Assembly (NCBI GenBank): GCA_015061745.1
Contig: SUWB01000025.1
Coordinates: 1 to 39,612 of the forward strand
DNA: 39,612 bases
Source: Lentisphaerota bacterium
GTDB taxonomy: Bacteria; Verrucomicrobiota; Lentisphaeria; Victivallales; Victivallaceae
Direction: 5' to 3'
Positions 14,568-23,821 of the stretch are shown here, piece by piece. The translations under genes were made by a program, and so were the position numbers. A model generated the notes under the pieces. It was not told the origin of the DNA. It saw only the letters and a program-made list of their open reading frames with translations, and ran no database searches. Numbering within the stretch: the stretch's first letter is position 1; the number at the start of each line of letters is the position of its first letter.

Positions 14568-16919
14568 GTGAAGTTAAACTGCTTATTCAATGTTAAATGG
14601 ATAAGCCTCAAAAAGTTATTAAAAACGCCTGATTATTTCAGGAAAATAATTGCTAACTGTGGAATTGTGATTATGGTTGAAATTGTCTTTTTGGTGCTGG
14701 CTTTTTTTGCCTGCGGCTGTCTGCTCTGTCCTCCGGCTTATGTGCTTAAGTTTTTTGCGTTCTTACTACGCTGTACTTTTATAAGGTTGAGAGTGTACGG
14801 TGTAAAAAACCTTCCCAAATCAGGACCTGTTCTTCTGGTGTCCAATCATATTTCAATGATCGATATGGTCATCATCCAGGCCATTGCTCCCCGGCGGGTG
14901 CGTTTTATGGTTCGCACCAGTGTGGTCGACTTCCTGCCCACCCGGCTTATTTTCAAACTTCTGGGAGTTATCACTGTTCCCAGTGCCAAACACCCCAAAG
15001 CGATGCTCAAGTTTTTTGATGACATCCGCAACCGTCTGGCCAAAGGCGAGATGATTTGTATTTTCCCCGAAGGTGCCATTTCCGGCAATGGCAATATTAT
15101 GCGTTTCCGTTCCGGTGTGGCCCATCTGCTGCCCGAAGGTGTTGAAAGTTCCGTGATTCCCATCCGTATCGGTATGCTCCGGGGCAGACTCTTTTCCATT
15201 CATCAGGGCAAACTGCGTTTCACACTTCCCTATGTCTGGCCGGTCGATATTTCCATTGCAGTGGGCACTCCTGTTGATCCCAATCTTTCACCTTTTATGC
15301 TGCGTCAGCGCATCTCTGAACTGGGTGCCGATGCTGAAATGGGTCCCCAGCCCGGCGAACTGCCCATCCATACCGCCTTTATCCGTCAGGCAAAGCGGCA
15401 TCCTTTTAAAAAGATATTTCTGGACGAAAGAGGTGCTGTCAGCAACTTTGAAATGCTCATCCGCGCCATATTGATCTCACGCAAAGTCCGGGAACTCAAC
15501 AAAGGCGGAGTCCACGTAGGCGTGCTGCTCCCCAACTCCACCGCTGCCACCTCCGTCACTCTGGGTGTATTGATGGCAGACCGTACTCCTGCTATGATCA
15601 ACTACAGTCTGGGACAGGATGTGGCCCTTGACTCCTGCCACCGGGCAGGGATCAAAACGATCCTCACCAGCCGGCTTTTCCTTGAAAAGATCAAATGGGA
15701 AGCCACTCCTGAAATGATCTGTCTTGAAGATGTTGCTCCTTCCATTACAAAAGCAGACAAACGTAAAGCGATTTTCACCGCCCTCACCCGTTCCTGGACC
15801 TCTCTGGCACGCAAGGTTTCTCCTTTGAGCTGTTTCAACTTGCGTCATCAGGCTGTACTCCTCTTTTCCAGCGGCTCAACGGGCAAACCCAAAGCGGTTA
15901 TGCTGACCCACCGCAATCTGAACTGCGACATCTACGCTTTTATCCGTGTTATTGCCTGGACTCCTAAAGACCGGATCGCAGGAAACCTGCCTCTTTTCCA
16001 CGCCTACGGTTTTATGATCGGTGTGGCATTCCCCTCTGTGGGCAGTACTCTCGTAGGCTATGTGCTCAATCCTCTGGATTCTGCCGGTGTGGTCAAGATG
16101 GTGGCAAAAAACAAGATCACCATTCTGACTGCCACCCCCACCTTTTTGCAGAGCTATATGCGTAAGGCCGAACCCAAGGATTTCTCAAGTCTGCGTCTGA
16201 TGATTACCGGTGCCGAAAAGCTCCGTCCCGAACTGGCCGCCCGCTACCGCGAAAACTTCGGACGGGATATTATCGAAGGTTACGGCTGTACCGAGCTTTC
16301 CCCCATTGTGACCATCAACTTGAACAACTCCATCTTTGATCTGGGAACCCGTGCCGACCGGCCCGGCAGTATCGGCTGCGGTCTGCCCAGTATCCACATC
16401 CGTATCGTGGATCAGGAAACCGGTGTCGAACTCGAACCCGGTATTCCCGGCCGTATGCAGGTCAAATCCGGTATCGTGATGAAGGGCTATCTCAACGATC
16501 CCGAACAGACCGCCCTGGTACTCCAGAACGGCTACTACGACACCGGCGACATCGCTTATATGGACGCCGACGGTTATGTCTACATTACCGGACGTGCCTC
16601 CCGCTTCAGCAAGATCGGCGGCGAAATGGTCCCCCACGAAGGCGTGGAAGAAGCCATTATGAGCATCCGGAAAAAAGAAAACCGGGAAATCGCCGTTATG
16701 GGCAAACCCGACCCCAAGAAAGGCGAAAAACTTGTGGTCTTTTATGCTGCTGACGATTTCAACCCGGTTGAAGTCATTGAAGAAATGCGGAAACTTCAGC
16801 TGCCCAATATCTGGATTCCCAAAGCGGATGACTTTATTGAAATTGACGAACTGCCTATTCTCGGCAGCGGCAAGCTCAACTTGCGCAGACTGAAAGAATT
16901 AATCAATGAGCTGAACTGA
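14568..16919 (+). CDS. Acyltransferase / acyl-ACP synthetase fusion (Aas-like)
   Basis: A 783-residue two-domain protein. After one or two hydrophobic helices (residues 31-70) comes a PlsC-type acyltransferase domain with the catalytic HisxxxxAsp in NHISMID (His94, Asp99) and FPEGAISG near residue 168. From about residue 280 follows an acyl-adenylate synthetase domain with the P-loop FSSGSTGKPKAV (near 435), GYGCTEL (near 571) and the YDTGD and GRASRFSKIGGE stretches. E. coli Aas has the same order and re-acylates lysophospholipids at the inner membrane using free fatty acids. The GTG start is chosen because GAGGAG lies nine bases before it; ATG 14673 is an alternative with a poorer site. It is divergent from the rpmF-plsX-fabH lipid operon. 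No transporter domain is fused. Confidence 0.87.
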   Translation: MKLNCLFNVKWISLKKLLKTPDYFRKIIANCGIVIMVEIVFLVLAFFACGCLLCPPAYVLKFFAFLLRCTFIRLRVYGVKNLPKSGPVLLVSNHISMIDMVIIQAIAPRRVRFMVRTSVVDFLPTRLIFKLLGVITVPSAKHPKAMLKFFDDIRNRLAKGEMICIFPEGAISGNGNIMRFRSGVAHLLPEGVESSVIPIRIGMLRGRLFSIHQGKLRFTLPYVWPVDISIAVGTPVDPNLSPFMLRQRISELGADAEMGPQPGELPIHTAFIRQAKRHPFKKIFLDERGAVSNFEMLIRAILISRKVRELNKGGVHVGVLLPNSTAATSVTLGVLMADRTPAMINYSLGQDVALDSCHRAGIKTILTSRLFLEKIKWEATPEMICLEDVAPSITKADKRKAIFTALTRSWTSLARKVSPLSCFNLRHQAVLLFSSGSTGKPKAVMLTHRNLNCDIYAFIRVIAWTPKDRIAGNLPLFHAYGFMIGVAFPSVGSTLVGYVLNPLDSAGVVKMVAKNKITILTATPTFLQSYMRKAEPKDFSSLRLMITGAEKLRPELAARYRENFGRDIIEGYGCTELSPIVTINLNNSIFDLGTRADRPGSIGCGLPSIHIRIVDQETGVELEPGIPGRMQVKSGIVMKGYLNDPEQTALVLQNGYYDTGDIAYMDADGYVYITGRASRFSKIGGEMVPHEGVEEAIMSIRKKENREIAVMGKPDPKKGEKLVVFYAADDFNPVEVIEEMRKLQLPNIWIPKADDFIEIDELPILGSGKLNLRRLKELINELN

Positions 16920-16921
16920 TT

Positions 16922-17497
16922 TCACCAGTTCTCCGCCAGCAGTTCAAAGTATCCCTTTTCGTGCTGGCAAGCCGGACAGAGTTCCGGTGCGCTTTTGCCG
17001 TAGTGCAAATATCCGCAGTTGCGGCATCTCCACATCACCTCCCGCTCCCGTGTAAAAACGGTGCCGGAGGCGATGTTTTTTAAAAGGGCACGATAGCGTC
17101 TTTCGTGCTGGCGTTCTGAGACACAGATAAAATCAAAACAGCGTGCGATCTCGTTAAATCCCTCATCTCTGGCAGTTTCAGCAAAACTGGGATAAAGATT
17201 GTTCCATTCGTCATATTCTCCGGCGGCGGCGGCAGCGAGATTTTCTGCGGTATTGCCGATGACACCGGCAGGAAATGCGGCCCGGATTTCCACTTCGCCG
17301 CCGGTGAGAAATTTGAAAAAGCGTTCAGCGTGTTCTTTTTCCTGATCTGCTGTTTCGCTGAAAATATCAGCGATCTGCATATACCCTTCTTTCCGTGCTT
17401 TTGAAGCAAAAAAAGTGTAGCGGTTCCGGGCCTGAGATTCTCCGGCAAAAGACCGGAGCAAATTGGTTTCTGTGAAACTTCCTGCAATGTTTTTCAT
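16922..17497 (-). CDS. Rubrerythrin
   Basis: A 191-residue peroxide-reducing iron protein of anaerobes. Residues 1-145 are a ferritin-like four-helix bundle with the di-iron glutamates and histidines in FAGESQARNRY, ADQEKEHAERF and SERQHERRY; the C-terminal 40 residues are a rubredoxin-like domain with CRNC and CPAC that holds one iron. It uses electrons from rubredoxin or NADH systems to reduce H2O2. The ATG follows GAGGAGAGGAG. It converges with the acyltransferase gene, two bases between the stops. Its presence suggests an anaerobic or microaerophilic host. Confidence 0.95.
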   Translation of the reverse strand: MKNIAGSFTETNLLRSFAGESQARNRYTFFASKARKEGYMQIADIFSETADQEKEHAERFFKFLTGGEVEIRAAFPAGVIGNTAENLAAAAAGEYDEWNNLYPSFAETARDEGFNEIARCFDFICVSERQHERRYRALLKNIASGTVFTREREVMWRCRNCGYLHYGKSAPELCPACQHEKGYFELLAENW

Positions 17498-17641
17498 AAA
17501 ACGACTCCTCTCCTCTTTTGTAAGTGGCCGGGCAGAAAACGGTTCTCCCCCTCACTCAATCAAAGTATAATGAATTTGCGCAAAGTCAAATTTTTTTCGT
17601 CGTTTTTCTTTAGGAGCAAAGTTCTCAATATCCCCCCAATA

Positions 17642-17670
17642 TTGTATTTTTACATTTTCAAATGTATATT
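17642..17670 (+). promoter_or_regulatory. Probable promoter of the deaminase-methyltransferase pair
   Basis: TTGTAT (17642-17647) and TATATT (17665-17670) with a 17-base spacer, 38 bases before the ATG. The -35 box is imperfect. Confidence 0.45.
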
Positions 17671-17708
17671 ATATCTGAGAAAAAATACAACAACAGGGAC
17701 AGCATATT

Positions 17709-18113
17709 ATGGAACTTGAAATCTGGAAAAAACTTTACGACTGTGCCAAATCCGTACAGTGTGAAAGAAAAATATCCCCCCTGATGGAAGTCGGCAGTGT
17801 GGGAGCTGCCATTATGACCGATCAGGGCAATATTTATACCGGTATCTGCATTGACACAGCCTGCGGTATGGGAATGTGTGCCGAACGCAATGCCATTGCC
17901 AATATGTTGACCAATGGGGAAAGCATCATCACCAAAGTTGCCGCCGTTATGCCGGACGGTTCTTCCGGGACACCTTGCGGAGTCTGCCGGGAATTTATGA
18001 TGCAGCTGGGGGATTCAGGAAAAGAGATTGAAATACTCCTTTCTCTGGAACCTCTCAAAACGGTCAAACTCGGGGTCCAAATGCCCGACTGGTGGGGCGA
18101 AAAATATCAATAA
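17709..18113 (+). CDS. Cytidine deaminase-like zinc protein
   Basis: A 134-residue member of the cytidine deaminase fold. The zinc site is complete: CAERNA (Cys and catalytic Glu) and PCGVCRE (two Cys). This class deaminates cytidine or deoxycytidine for pyrimidine salvage; blasticidin-S deaminase-like enzymes have the same motifs and similar length, so the substrate is not certain. AGGGA lies before the ATG. The methyltransferase gene follows after 25 bases and is probably co-transcribed. Confidence 0.85.
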   Translation: MELEIWKKLYDCAKSVQCERKISPLMEVGSVGAAIMTDQGNIYTGICIDTACGMGMCAERNAIANMLTNGESIITKVAAVMPDGSSGTPCGVCREFMMQLGDSGKEIEILLSLEPLKTVKLGVQMPDWWGEKYQ

Positions 18114-18138
18114 AATACTTTTTTTCTTTACAAAGCGT

Positions 18139-18879
18139 ATGAACAACAAAGAACTTTTCACCCATAAATCCGATGATTATGCCAATTTCCGTCCCTCATA
18201 CCCTTTGACTGCTATTGCGTGGCTCAGGGAAAAAATCTCAGGCGAACAGGTCGTTGATATCGGTGCGGGAACAGGAATTTTTACTCAACTTCTGCGGCAC
18301 AAATTCCAACAGATTTCAGCAGTCGAACCCAATGGGGATATGAGGAAAAAATTTATGCAGCTCCTGCCGGACATTCCCTGTTCAGCAGCATCGGGAGAAG
18401 CAACTTTATATCCTGAAAATTCTGTTGATCTGATTACAGTTGCCCAGGCATTCCATTGGCTTGATGAAGAAAAATTCAAAGCAGAAGCAATGCGTATTCT
18501 GCGTCCCGGCGGCAAAGTTGCTATCGTCTGGAACACAAGTGTTCCGGATGATTTCGTGTCTGCCCGCAATGCAGTCTGTCAGAAATACTGCCCCCGCTTT
18601 CGCTCAGGACACGCCGGAAAACGTACCCCTGCTGAGGGAGATGCCTTTTTGCGGAACAGTTATTTCCGCGAAGTTGAAGTAGTTTCTTTTGCCAATCCTT
18701 TTATTATGGATCTTGAAACTTTTGAAGGAAATATCCGTTCCCGTTCCTACGCACTCACACCGCAGGATGAACAATATGAGGATTTTACGGCAGAACTCCG
18801 CACAGTTTTTGAGCAGTATTCACAAAAGGGTTTTGTTACCGAACCTCAGGAAACTCAAATCTACCTCGGAAGTTTCTGA
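18139..18879 (+). CDS. Class I SAM-dependent methyltransferase
   Basis: A 246-residue cytoplasmic methyltransferase of the Methyltransf_11 type. The SAM loop is VVDIGAGTGIFTQLL (near residue 38), followed by the acidic end of strand 2 in AVEPNGDM and the DLITVAQAFHW and RILRPGGKVAIVW stretches. The acceptor substrate cannot be told. The frame runs further upstream into the deaminase gene, but the ATG at 18139 is the first that starts at the family's usual N-terminus. The ribosome site is weak, which fits translational coupling to the gene before it. Confidence 0.85.
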   Translation: MNNKELFTHKSDDYANFRPSYPLTAIAWLREKISGEQVVDIGAGTGIFTQLLRHKFQQISAVEPNGDMRKKFMQLLPDIPCSAASGEATLYPENSVDLITVAQAFHWLDEEKFKAEAMRILRPGGKVAIVWNTSVPDDFVSARNAVCQKYCPRFRSGHAGKRTPAEGDAFLRNSYFREVEVVSFANPFIMDLETFEGNIRSRSYALTPQDEQYEDFTAELRTVFEQYSQKGFVTEPQETQIYLGSF

Positions 18880-18891
18880 ACGGAAAATTCC

Positions 18892-19536
18892 TCATTCCTT
18901 TTCTGCCGGGTAAACAGCAAAGACTACGATCCCCCCCTCCCCTTCAAGAGTCAGGGAAAAAGTGTCCCCCAGAGCCCGGTTGAGTGAAGCGGTCCACCAT
19001 TTGGACAGTTCAAGATGATCCAGCGGATATTCCAAGTTCCGGCTGTCAAGAAAAATTTTCCCGCTCCCCGGGTTGAAAAGCGATACAGCCTGCCCGGGGA
19101 AAGATGAAAATGTGCCGGATTCCAACACAGGAAAGAAAACCCCTGTATCAGTACAAATCCTGATCTCAGGATGCACAAGAGCAAAATCTGTCAGTAAAGA
19201 GATATTGGCAATGGTATGATCTTCCCTTTTCCCGGCAGCACCGAGAATGGTGATCCTATCCCCGGGAGCCAGCAGAGAACAGGTAAAACGAAAGGCCTTT
19301 TGCAAATCGTTGGTGTCCTGCTCCCGGATGTGAATGAGCTTTTCTTTGAGCAATTCCCGGTATGCCGGTTCAAGGCTGTCCATATCTCCCACCACATAGT
19401 CGATAGTAATATTCCGTTTGGCAAGGTCAGCCGCAGCACTGTCGCAAGCCACAAGGACATCCGCAGAATCCAACACCTGCAAGGGAACCGGATGTACCGG
19501 AAAATCTCCGGCAGCCATAATCACAAAGTTTTTCAT
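18892..19536 (-). CDS. thiN: Thiamine pyrophosphokinase
   Basis: A 214-residue enzyme that converts thiamine and ATP to thiamine pyrophosphate in the cytoplasm. Family marks are ACDSAAADL, VGDMDSL, DTNDLQKAF and GAAGKREDHTIANI. Its start overlaps the last bases of the transporter gene upstream (ATGA), so the two are translated together. The pair supplies TPP by uptake and activation without a biosynthetic pathway. Confidence 0.93.
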   Translation of the reverse strand: MKNFVIMAAGDFPVHPVPLQVLDSADVLVACDSAAADLAKRNITIDYVVGDMDSLEPAYRELLKEKLIHIREQDTNDLQKAFRFTCSLLAPGDRITILGAAGKREDHTIANISLLTDFALVHPEIRICTDTGVFFPVLESGTFSSFPGQAVSLFNPGSGKIFLDSRNLEYPLDHLELSKWWTASLNRALGDTFSLTLEGEGGIVVFAVYPAEKE

Positions 19537-20249
19537 TCATTGCTCCCTGCACTTTTGTGCCATTGCCAGGCGAAAACAAGCCCGCAGATAAAGAAAATCA
19601 CCCACATCAGCAATGTGGCAATGGAATTTCCGGAACTCAGATAGACCTTGTACCACAGAAAAATACTTATTCCGTTGACCAGAGTCCAACAGAGCCACTG
19701 TTCAAAACGTCTCATAACAGTCAGGATCATAGCGGCACAGCTCAAAACCGTAGTGGCACTGTCGAGATAGGGGGACTGTCCCTTGAAATGTTCCAATATC
19801 ACCGCCAGCAGCACCCACGCCGCCAGGGTCAGAACAATGAAAATAAGTCTGCCGGAAAAAGAGAGTTTCATCTTTTTGACTTCACCTTTTTGGGCATCAT
19901 AATTCCGCTGCCAGAACCAGATCCCGGCGAACTGCATCGGCAGATAATAGGCCCAATTCAAGATCATATCTCCGTAAATACGGTTCTGCATAGCAATAAA
20001 ACCGTACAGAAATGTGTTGACGATACCAAAAAAATAACAGCTGCGTTTGCCTTTTCCTGCCAGAAGGGTATACATAATCCCGGTTGACGCACTGGTGATC
20101 CCCAAAAGAGAATCTCCCCCCGTCACAATGGTAAGGATGACGACACTCAACAATGCAAAAGCCATAAAACAGAGTTCCGCAATATGCCAATTGCGCAGTT
20201 CACTGCATAAATATTCCTGCCAGGTCGATTTGATAACAATATTTTCCAT
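19533..20249 (-). CDS. pnuT: PnuC/PnuT-family vitamin transporter, probably thiamine
   Basis: A 238-residue inner-membrane protein with about seven hydrophobic helices and the aromatic core motif FAGIWFWQRN typical of the PnuC family, which carries uncharged vitamins that are trapped by a kinase. The overlap with thiN indicates thiamine rather than nicotinamide riboside as the substrate, so PnuT is the better name; this rests on context. The frame opens 13 residues earlier, but ATG 20249 has GGGAG at six bases. A TATAAT lies upstream near 20435 on the minus strand with a poor -35 box. Confidence 0.85.
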   Translation of the reverse strand: MENIVIKSTWQEYLCSELRNWHIAELCFMAFALLSVVILTIVTGGDSLLGITSASTGIMYTLLAGKGKRSCYFFGIVNTFLYGFIAMQNRIYGDMILNWAYYLPMQFAGIWFWQRNYDAQKGEVKKMKLSFSGRLIFIVLTLAAWVLLAVILEHFKGQSPYLDSATTVLSCAAMILTVMRRFEQWLCWTLVNGISIFLWYKVYLSSGNSIATLLMWVIFFICGLVFAWQWHKSAGSNE

Positions 20250-20402
20250 AGCCAACTCCCAGAGATGTTCCGAAATCATAATGTACACCGCGACAGCATA
20301 AAAAACAAGACCGTCTCCTGTAAAAAAAGCATTTTAGCCCGTTGAGAACAAAGAGAATTCCAGCAAAATACAACTTTTTGCCTGCCGGATAAAGAAAAGC
20401 CC

Positions 20403-20431
20403 TTGCATAAATCAGCAATTAGAAATAAATT
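20403..20431 (+). promoter_or_regulatory. Possible promoter of the ceramidase-like gene
   Basis: TTGCAT (20403-20408), 17 bases, TAAATT (20426-20431), 46 bases before the start codon. The -10 box is weak. Confidence 0.4.
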
Positions 20432-20477
20432 ATACAAAATACATACCGGTTATTAAATAACTTTAAGGAAATTTTTT

Positions 20478-21740
20478 ATGAGAATCGCAAAATTTGAAGA
20501 AATCATAACCCCGCCCGTCGGCACCTCCATTGCCGGATATGGCCCTTATGATGAAACATACCGCAAAGTCGGTGAACTGATGCTCAGTCTGCTGGCCCTT
20601 GATGACGGAAAAAACAAAGCCCTTATTCTGGGATATGACCTGATCGGTATGGATGAAGCTCTTATTGACCGGATACGCAGTGCAGCGGCAGCGGTAATGG
20701 GGATCCCTGAAGATTATGTGATTTTAAGCTGTTCCCACACCCACGAAGGTCCCCATACCCGTACCCTGGCAGAACATCCGGAGGTCTTTAACGCTCCTTA
20801 CGTTGAAGAGCTCGTTGAGAAAACCTGCAATGCCGCTGCAAAACTCAAAGAGAATTTCATTGAAGTTGATACCTATTTCTACTCTATGAAAATAGATGCC
20901 AACGTCAACCGCCGCTTTGTAAAACGGGATAACAGAGGACTTTTCTTTCCCCATTGCCGGGATATGGAAGCTCTTGCTGATGAATTTTGCGATCAGGAAC
21001 TCGGCTTGCTGCTCTTTTTTAAGAAAAACACAAGCATCCCTGTGGAAGTCCTGGCAAATTACGCCGCCCATCCCCTTGCCGCTCACGCTCAGGGCTTGGG
21101 TGCCCATACACTTTCCCCGGATTATCCCGGATATCTGCGGCAGTATGTCAAATATGAATCTGGTGCCGACTGTATCTTTCTGACCGGAGCCGCAGGGGAT
21201 ATGTTCCCCAAAGAATCCGAAATGGGACAGGCGGCAGCTGAAAAAACAGCCCGGCAGCTTTGTTCCGGTATTATGCTGGCTCTCTGCGATGCCCGCCGTC
21301 AGCCTGAACGTTTCAAGATCACTGATCCTGAAATCAAGGCTCTCCGCACCCGCTTTGAAGTCAAACGCAGAATGGACAATCCCCGGAAATTCGGGGGGCT
21401 TCAGCCTTACTACCGGGGAAAAGATGTGTTCTCTCTGCCCTTGCAGTTCCTCTCTGTGGGGGATATCGCCTTTGTCGGAGTTCCCGGTGAAGTTCTGGCC
21501 GAGTTGGGGCAGGAGATCAAATGGCACTCACCTTTCCGTAAAACCTTTATTCTTTACGATTCGACCGCCTACTTTGATTACATCTGCCACGGCAATGCCT
21601 TCATTTCAGGCGGCTATGAAGCCTGGAGCCAGCTGTGCGACTCAAGAGGCGGTCTGCAAATGGTCAACGCCGCAGTGGACGGCTTGTATGCCCTCAAAGG
21701 GATCGAAACGATCCCGTCACTGCCTACTGCCGATTTCTGA
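20478..21740 (+). CDS. Neutral/alkaline ceramidase-like hydrolase
   Basis: A 420-residue protein similar to the N-terminal catalytic domain of neutral ceramidases. The zinc-site motifs are present: SCSHTHEGPH near residue 92, LANYAAHP near 199, LSPDYPGYLR near 212 and TGAAGDMFP near 236. True ceramidases add a C-terminal domain and are secreted; this one is shorter and has no signal peptide, so it may act on a different amide inside the cell. Many Lentisphaerota and Planctomycetota have such proteins near sugar genes. AAGGA precedes the ATG. Confidence 0.8.
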   Translation: MRIAKFEEIITPPVGTSIAGYGPYDETYRKVGELMLSLLALDDGKNKALILGYDLIGMDEALIDRIRSAAAAVMGIPEDYVILSCSHTHEGPHTRTLAEHPEVFNAPYVEELVEKTCNAAAKLKENFIEVDTYFYSMKIDANVNRRFVKRDNRGLFFPHCRDMEALADEFCDQELGLLLFFKKNTSIPVEVLANYAAHPLAAHAQGLGAHTLSPDYPGYLRQYVKYESGADCIFLTGAAGDMFPKESEMGQAAAEKTARQLCSGIMLALCDARRQPERFKITDPEIKALRTRFEVKRRMDNPRKFGGLQPYYRGKDVFSLPLQFLSVGDIAFVGVPGEVLAELGQEIKWHSPFRKTFILYDSTAYFDYICHGNAFISGGYEAWSQLCDSRGGLQMVNAAVDGLYALKGIETIPSLPTADF

Positions 21741-21765
21741 TACAGGGATTTGCTGAAAAAACAAT

Positions 21766-21805
21766 CAGGGCTGCTGCAAGACGACAATGTTTTGCAGCAG
21801 CCCTG
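21766..21805. terminator. Bidirectional terminator between converging units
   Basis: A perfect 14-bp stem (21766-21779 with 21792-21805) has a T run on both sides: ACTTTTT downstream on plus and ATTGTTTTTT on minus. It ends both the ceramidase-like gene and the six-gene minus-strand operon. Confidence 0.9.
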
Positions 21806-21825
21806 TTACTTTTTGAGGGGAATCC

Positions 21826-23745
21826 TCAGCTCAGTTTGAGTAAGACACAGTCATAAGTCCGCAATTCCATATCAACGATATTTTCCCTCCGGGGAGCAAG
21901 AGCCCATTCCCCTGCGGGAGTCAGATATTCAATTTTTGAATACTTCAACGATCCTTTGAGTTCAATATTTTCCAACTCATCAAAGTTCAAGTTGAAAACA
22001 GCAAGCAATGTGGAACCGTCCTCAAGTTTGAACTGTCTGGTAAAAACATTCTGATCGCACTCGACATAAAGGGGTATTTCACTTTGAGTGAGTTCTTCAA
22101 GGAGTCTGATAAGCTGCATACGGCTGCGGGGGTAAGGCCGGGTCGCATCAGCGATCGTCTGGGTCGAAACGGCAACTCTCCCTCCGAATGCATTATCAAA
22201 AACAGTACATCCGCTTGCCACGGCCTGAGGATTCTGGTCTTTGTGATAACGCAAACGGTAAATGGTTGAAAGAACTTTCGTTTTGTCAGATGCAGGTTTC
22301 AACACATCAGTTTCTTCCCCCGTGGCTCCGAAAGGGATTCCCTTGAGACCGTCACACCACCATTCGGTATTGGCCCAGAAGATTCTCCGTTCCGTTTCAA
22401 GCCCGATATATTCGCCGTATCCTTTTTTCACAAGTTCAACTGCGGCGGCACGGTCGAGCAGAACTTTTCCGGAAAGGATCTTTTTGATTTCCGCATCATT
22501 AAAATATTTGAGAATATCTTTGTTGACCAGCCGGACACCGTCAAATGCAAGGTCAGCATAGCAGGCAGGAATCCCGTAATGCCCCAAGAGACGGAACTGC
22601 CAGTCGTTGCTGTAATAGATCTCCATCGGATTCAGTGGATGCCACAATTTCCACATCCCTTCAAGGGAAGGCAGCGGCACGGTAAATCCCATAGGTTCAG
22701 CCTTTTCCATAATCTTACGCAAGGCAGGATAAAATTTCTTGTGCTTTGCCATAATGGCATCATATTTCCGTGCCGTCCAGGGATCGGGGACTCCCAGATT
22801 GGTCAGCCAGAGCTTGGCCCCGGCTTCTTTGTTGAGTCCGGCCAGCACCAGTTTGGCGTGCATAGATTTAGCGGATTTGCTGTAACGGTTATGAGGACAG
22901 GTATCGGCTTCGTCGATAAATTCTTCGATCCCGGGCATCATCTGACGCAAAGCAGCAGCTTTGTAGGCATTGTAGGGAAAGCCTTTCGCATCACCTTCCG
23001 TATAATTGGCATTGCAGAAGCGGATAAAGGGTTTTGTATTTCCCGCCAGAGCCAGAGCGATATCCTTTTCGATGAGAAATTCATATCCCGGAGTGCAGCA
23101 GCCGCAGCGGATAGAGGGATCCACAGAATCAATAGCACTGCGGATGATCCCGGCACATTCGAGCATCACCTGTTTGCGTATGGCTTCAAAACGTTTCACA
23201 ACCCAGTTATCGGGAGAACCTTCTTTGAGAGCCTGCCGTAATTCATCTGCGGTAAGGGGGTTTTCAAGTCCTTCGTTGAATCTTGCCATATGATTGGGAC
23301 AGAAACATTCGATCCCCTTGCCGTTGATCTGCCGGAAATCATCATCTATCAGCAGCGAATGGGGGTGTTCTCCGGCAATGGTTCTGACCATTTCATACAG
23401 ATATTTCCGGTAATTTTCATCGAGCAGACACATACGCCCATTGGGGGAATTGTTGATATTGACCGCTTTCTGCCAATTTTCAGTACATTCACAATCCACC
23501 CGGTGTCCGAGAACGGTCTGAAACAAGACCCCCACTTTAATGGGAGTTCCTTTCAGACCTTCCATCATTTCGTGCATTGCTTTGCGGTGTATTTCCACCT
23601 TTTCACCCTGAGGACCGCCCTGAGGATGAAGCGTCATACACAATGTGGGTTCATCAATGCCGCACTCCTCATACATTCTTTTTGCTTCAGCTATCATATG
23701 TTCCACATTATCAGGAAACACGGGAACAATATTGACAAAACGCAT
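21826..23745 (-). CDS. Glycoside-hydrolase-like protein of unclear family
   Basis: A 639-residue protein without a signal peptide. The first 450 residues look like a TIM barrel with carbohydrate-enzyme character: IDDDFRQINGKGIECFC (acidic and cysteine-rich), IRCGCCTPGYEF, many W and acidic residues (WWCDGLKGIPFG); the last 120 residues look like a beta-sandwich (LLAVFNLNFDELENIELKG), as in GH42-type enzymes. I cannot assign a GH number. It is the last gene of the six-gene operon, 76 bases after the DUF4838 gene, and ends 20 bases before a strong terminator. As a cytoplasmic protein it would split oligosaccharides after uptake. Confidence 0.6.
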   Translation of the reverse strand: MRFVNIVPVFPDNVEHMIAEAKRMYEECGIDEPTLCMTLHPQGGPQGEKVEIHRKAMHEMMEGLKGTPIKVGVLFQTVLGHRVDCECTENWQKAVNINNSPNGRMCLLDENYRKYLYEMVRTIAGEHPHSLLIDDDFRQINGKGIECFCPNHMARFNEGLENPLTADELRQALKEGSPDNWVVKRFEAIRKQVMLECAGIIRSAIDSVDPSIRCGCCTPGYEFLIEKDIALALAGNTKPFIRFCNANYTEGDAKGFPYNAYKAAALRQMMPGIEEFIDEADTCPHNRYSKSAKSMHAKLVLAGLNKEAGAKLWLTNLGVPDPWTARKYDAIMAKHKKFYPALRKIMEKAEPMGFTVPLPSLEGMWKLWHPLNPMEIYYSNDWQFRLLGHYGIPACYADLAFDGVRLVNKDILKYFNDAEIKKILSGKVLLDRAAAVELVKKGYGEYIGLETERRIFWANTEWWCDGLKGIPFGATGEETDVLKPASDKTKVLSTIYRLRYHKDQNPQAVASGCTVFDNAFGGRVAVSTQTIADATRPYPRSRMQLIRLLEELTQSEIPLYVECDQNVFTRQFKLEDGSTLLAVFNLNFDELENIELKGSLKYSKIEYLTPAGEWALAPRRENIVDMELRTYDCVLLKLS

Positions 23746-23821
23746 TTTTTTATCTCTCTTTTTTTATTTTCTTCTTCGCATCACATCCGGATATAAAAAT
23801 CACAGATCGCTTTTGTTTTTC

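Noticed and set aside
17560..17600. Promoter of the rubrerythrin gene
   Set aside because: TTGACT is followed by TATACT at 14 bases or TACTTT at 16; neither is convincing enough to list.
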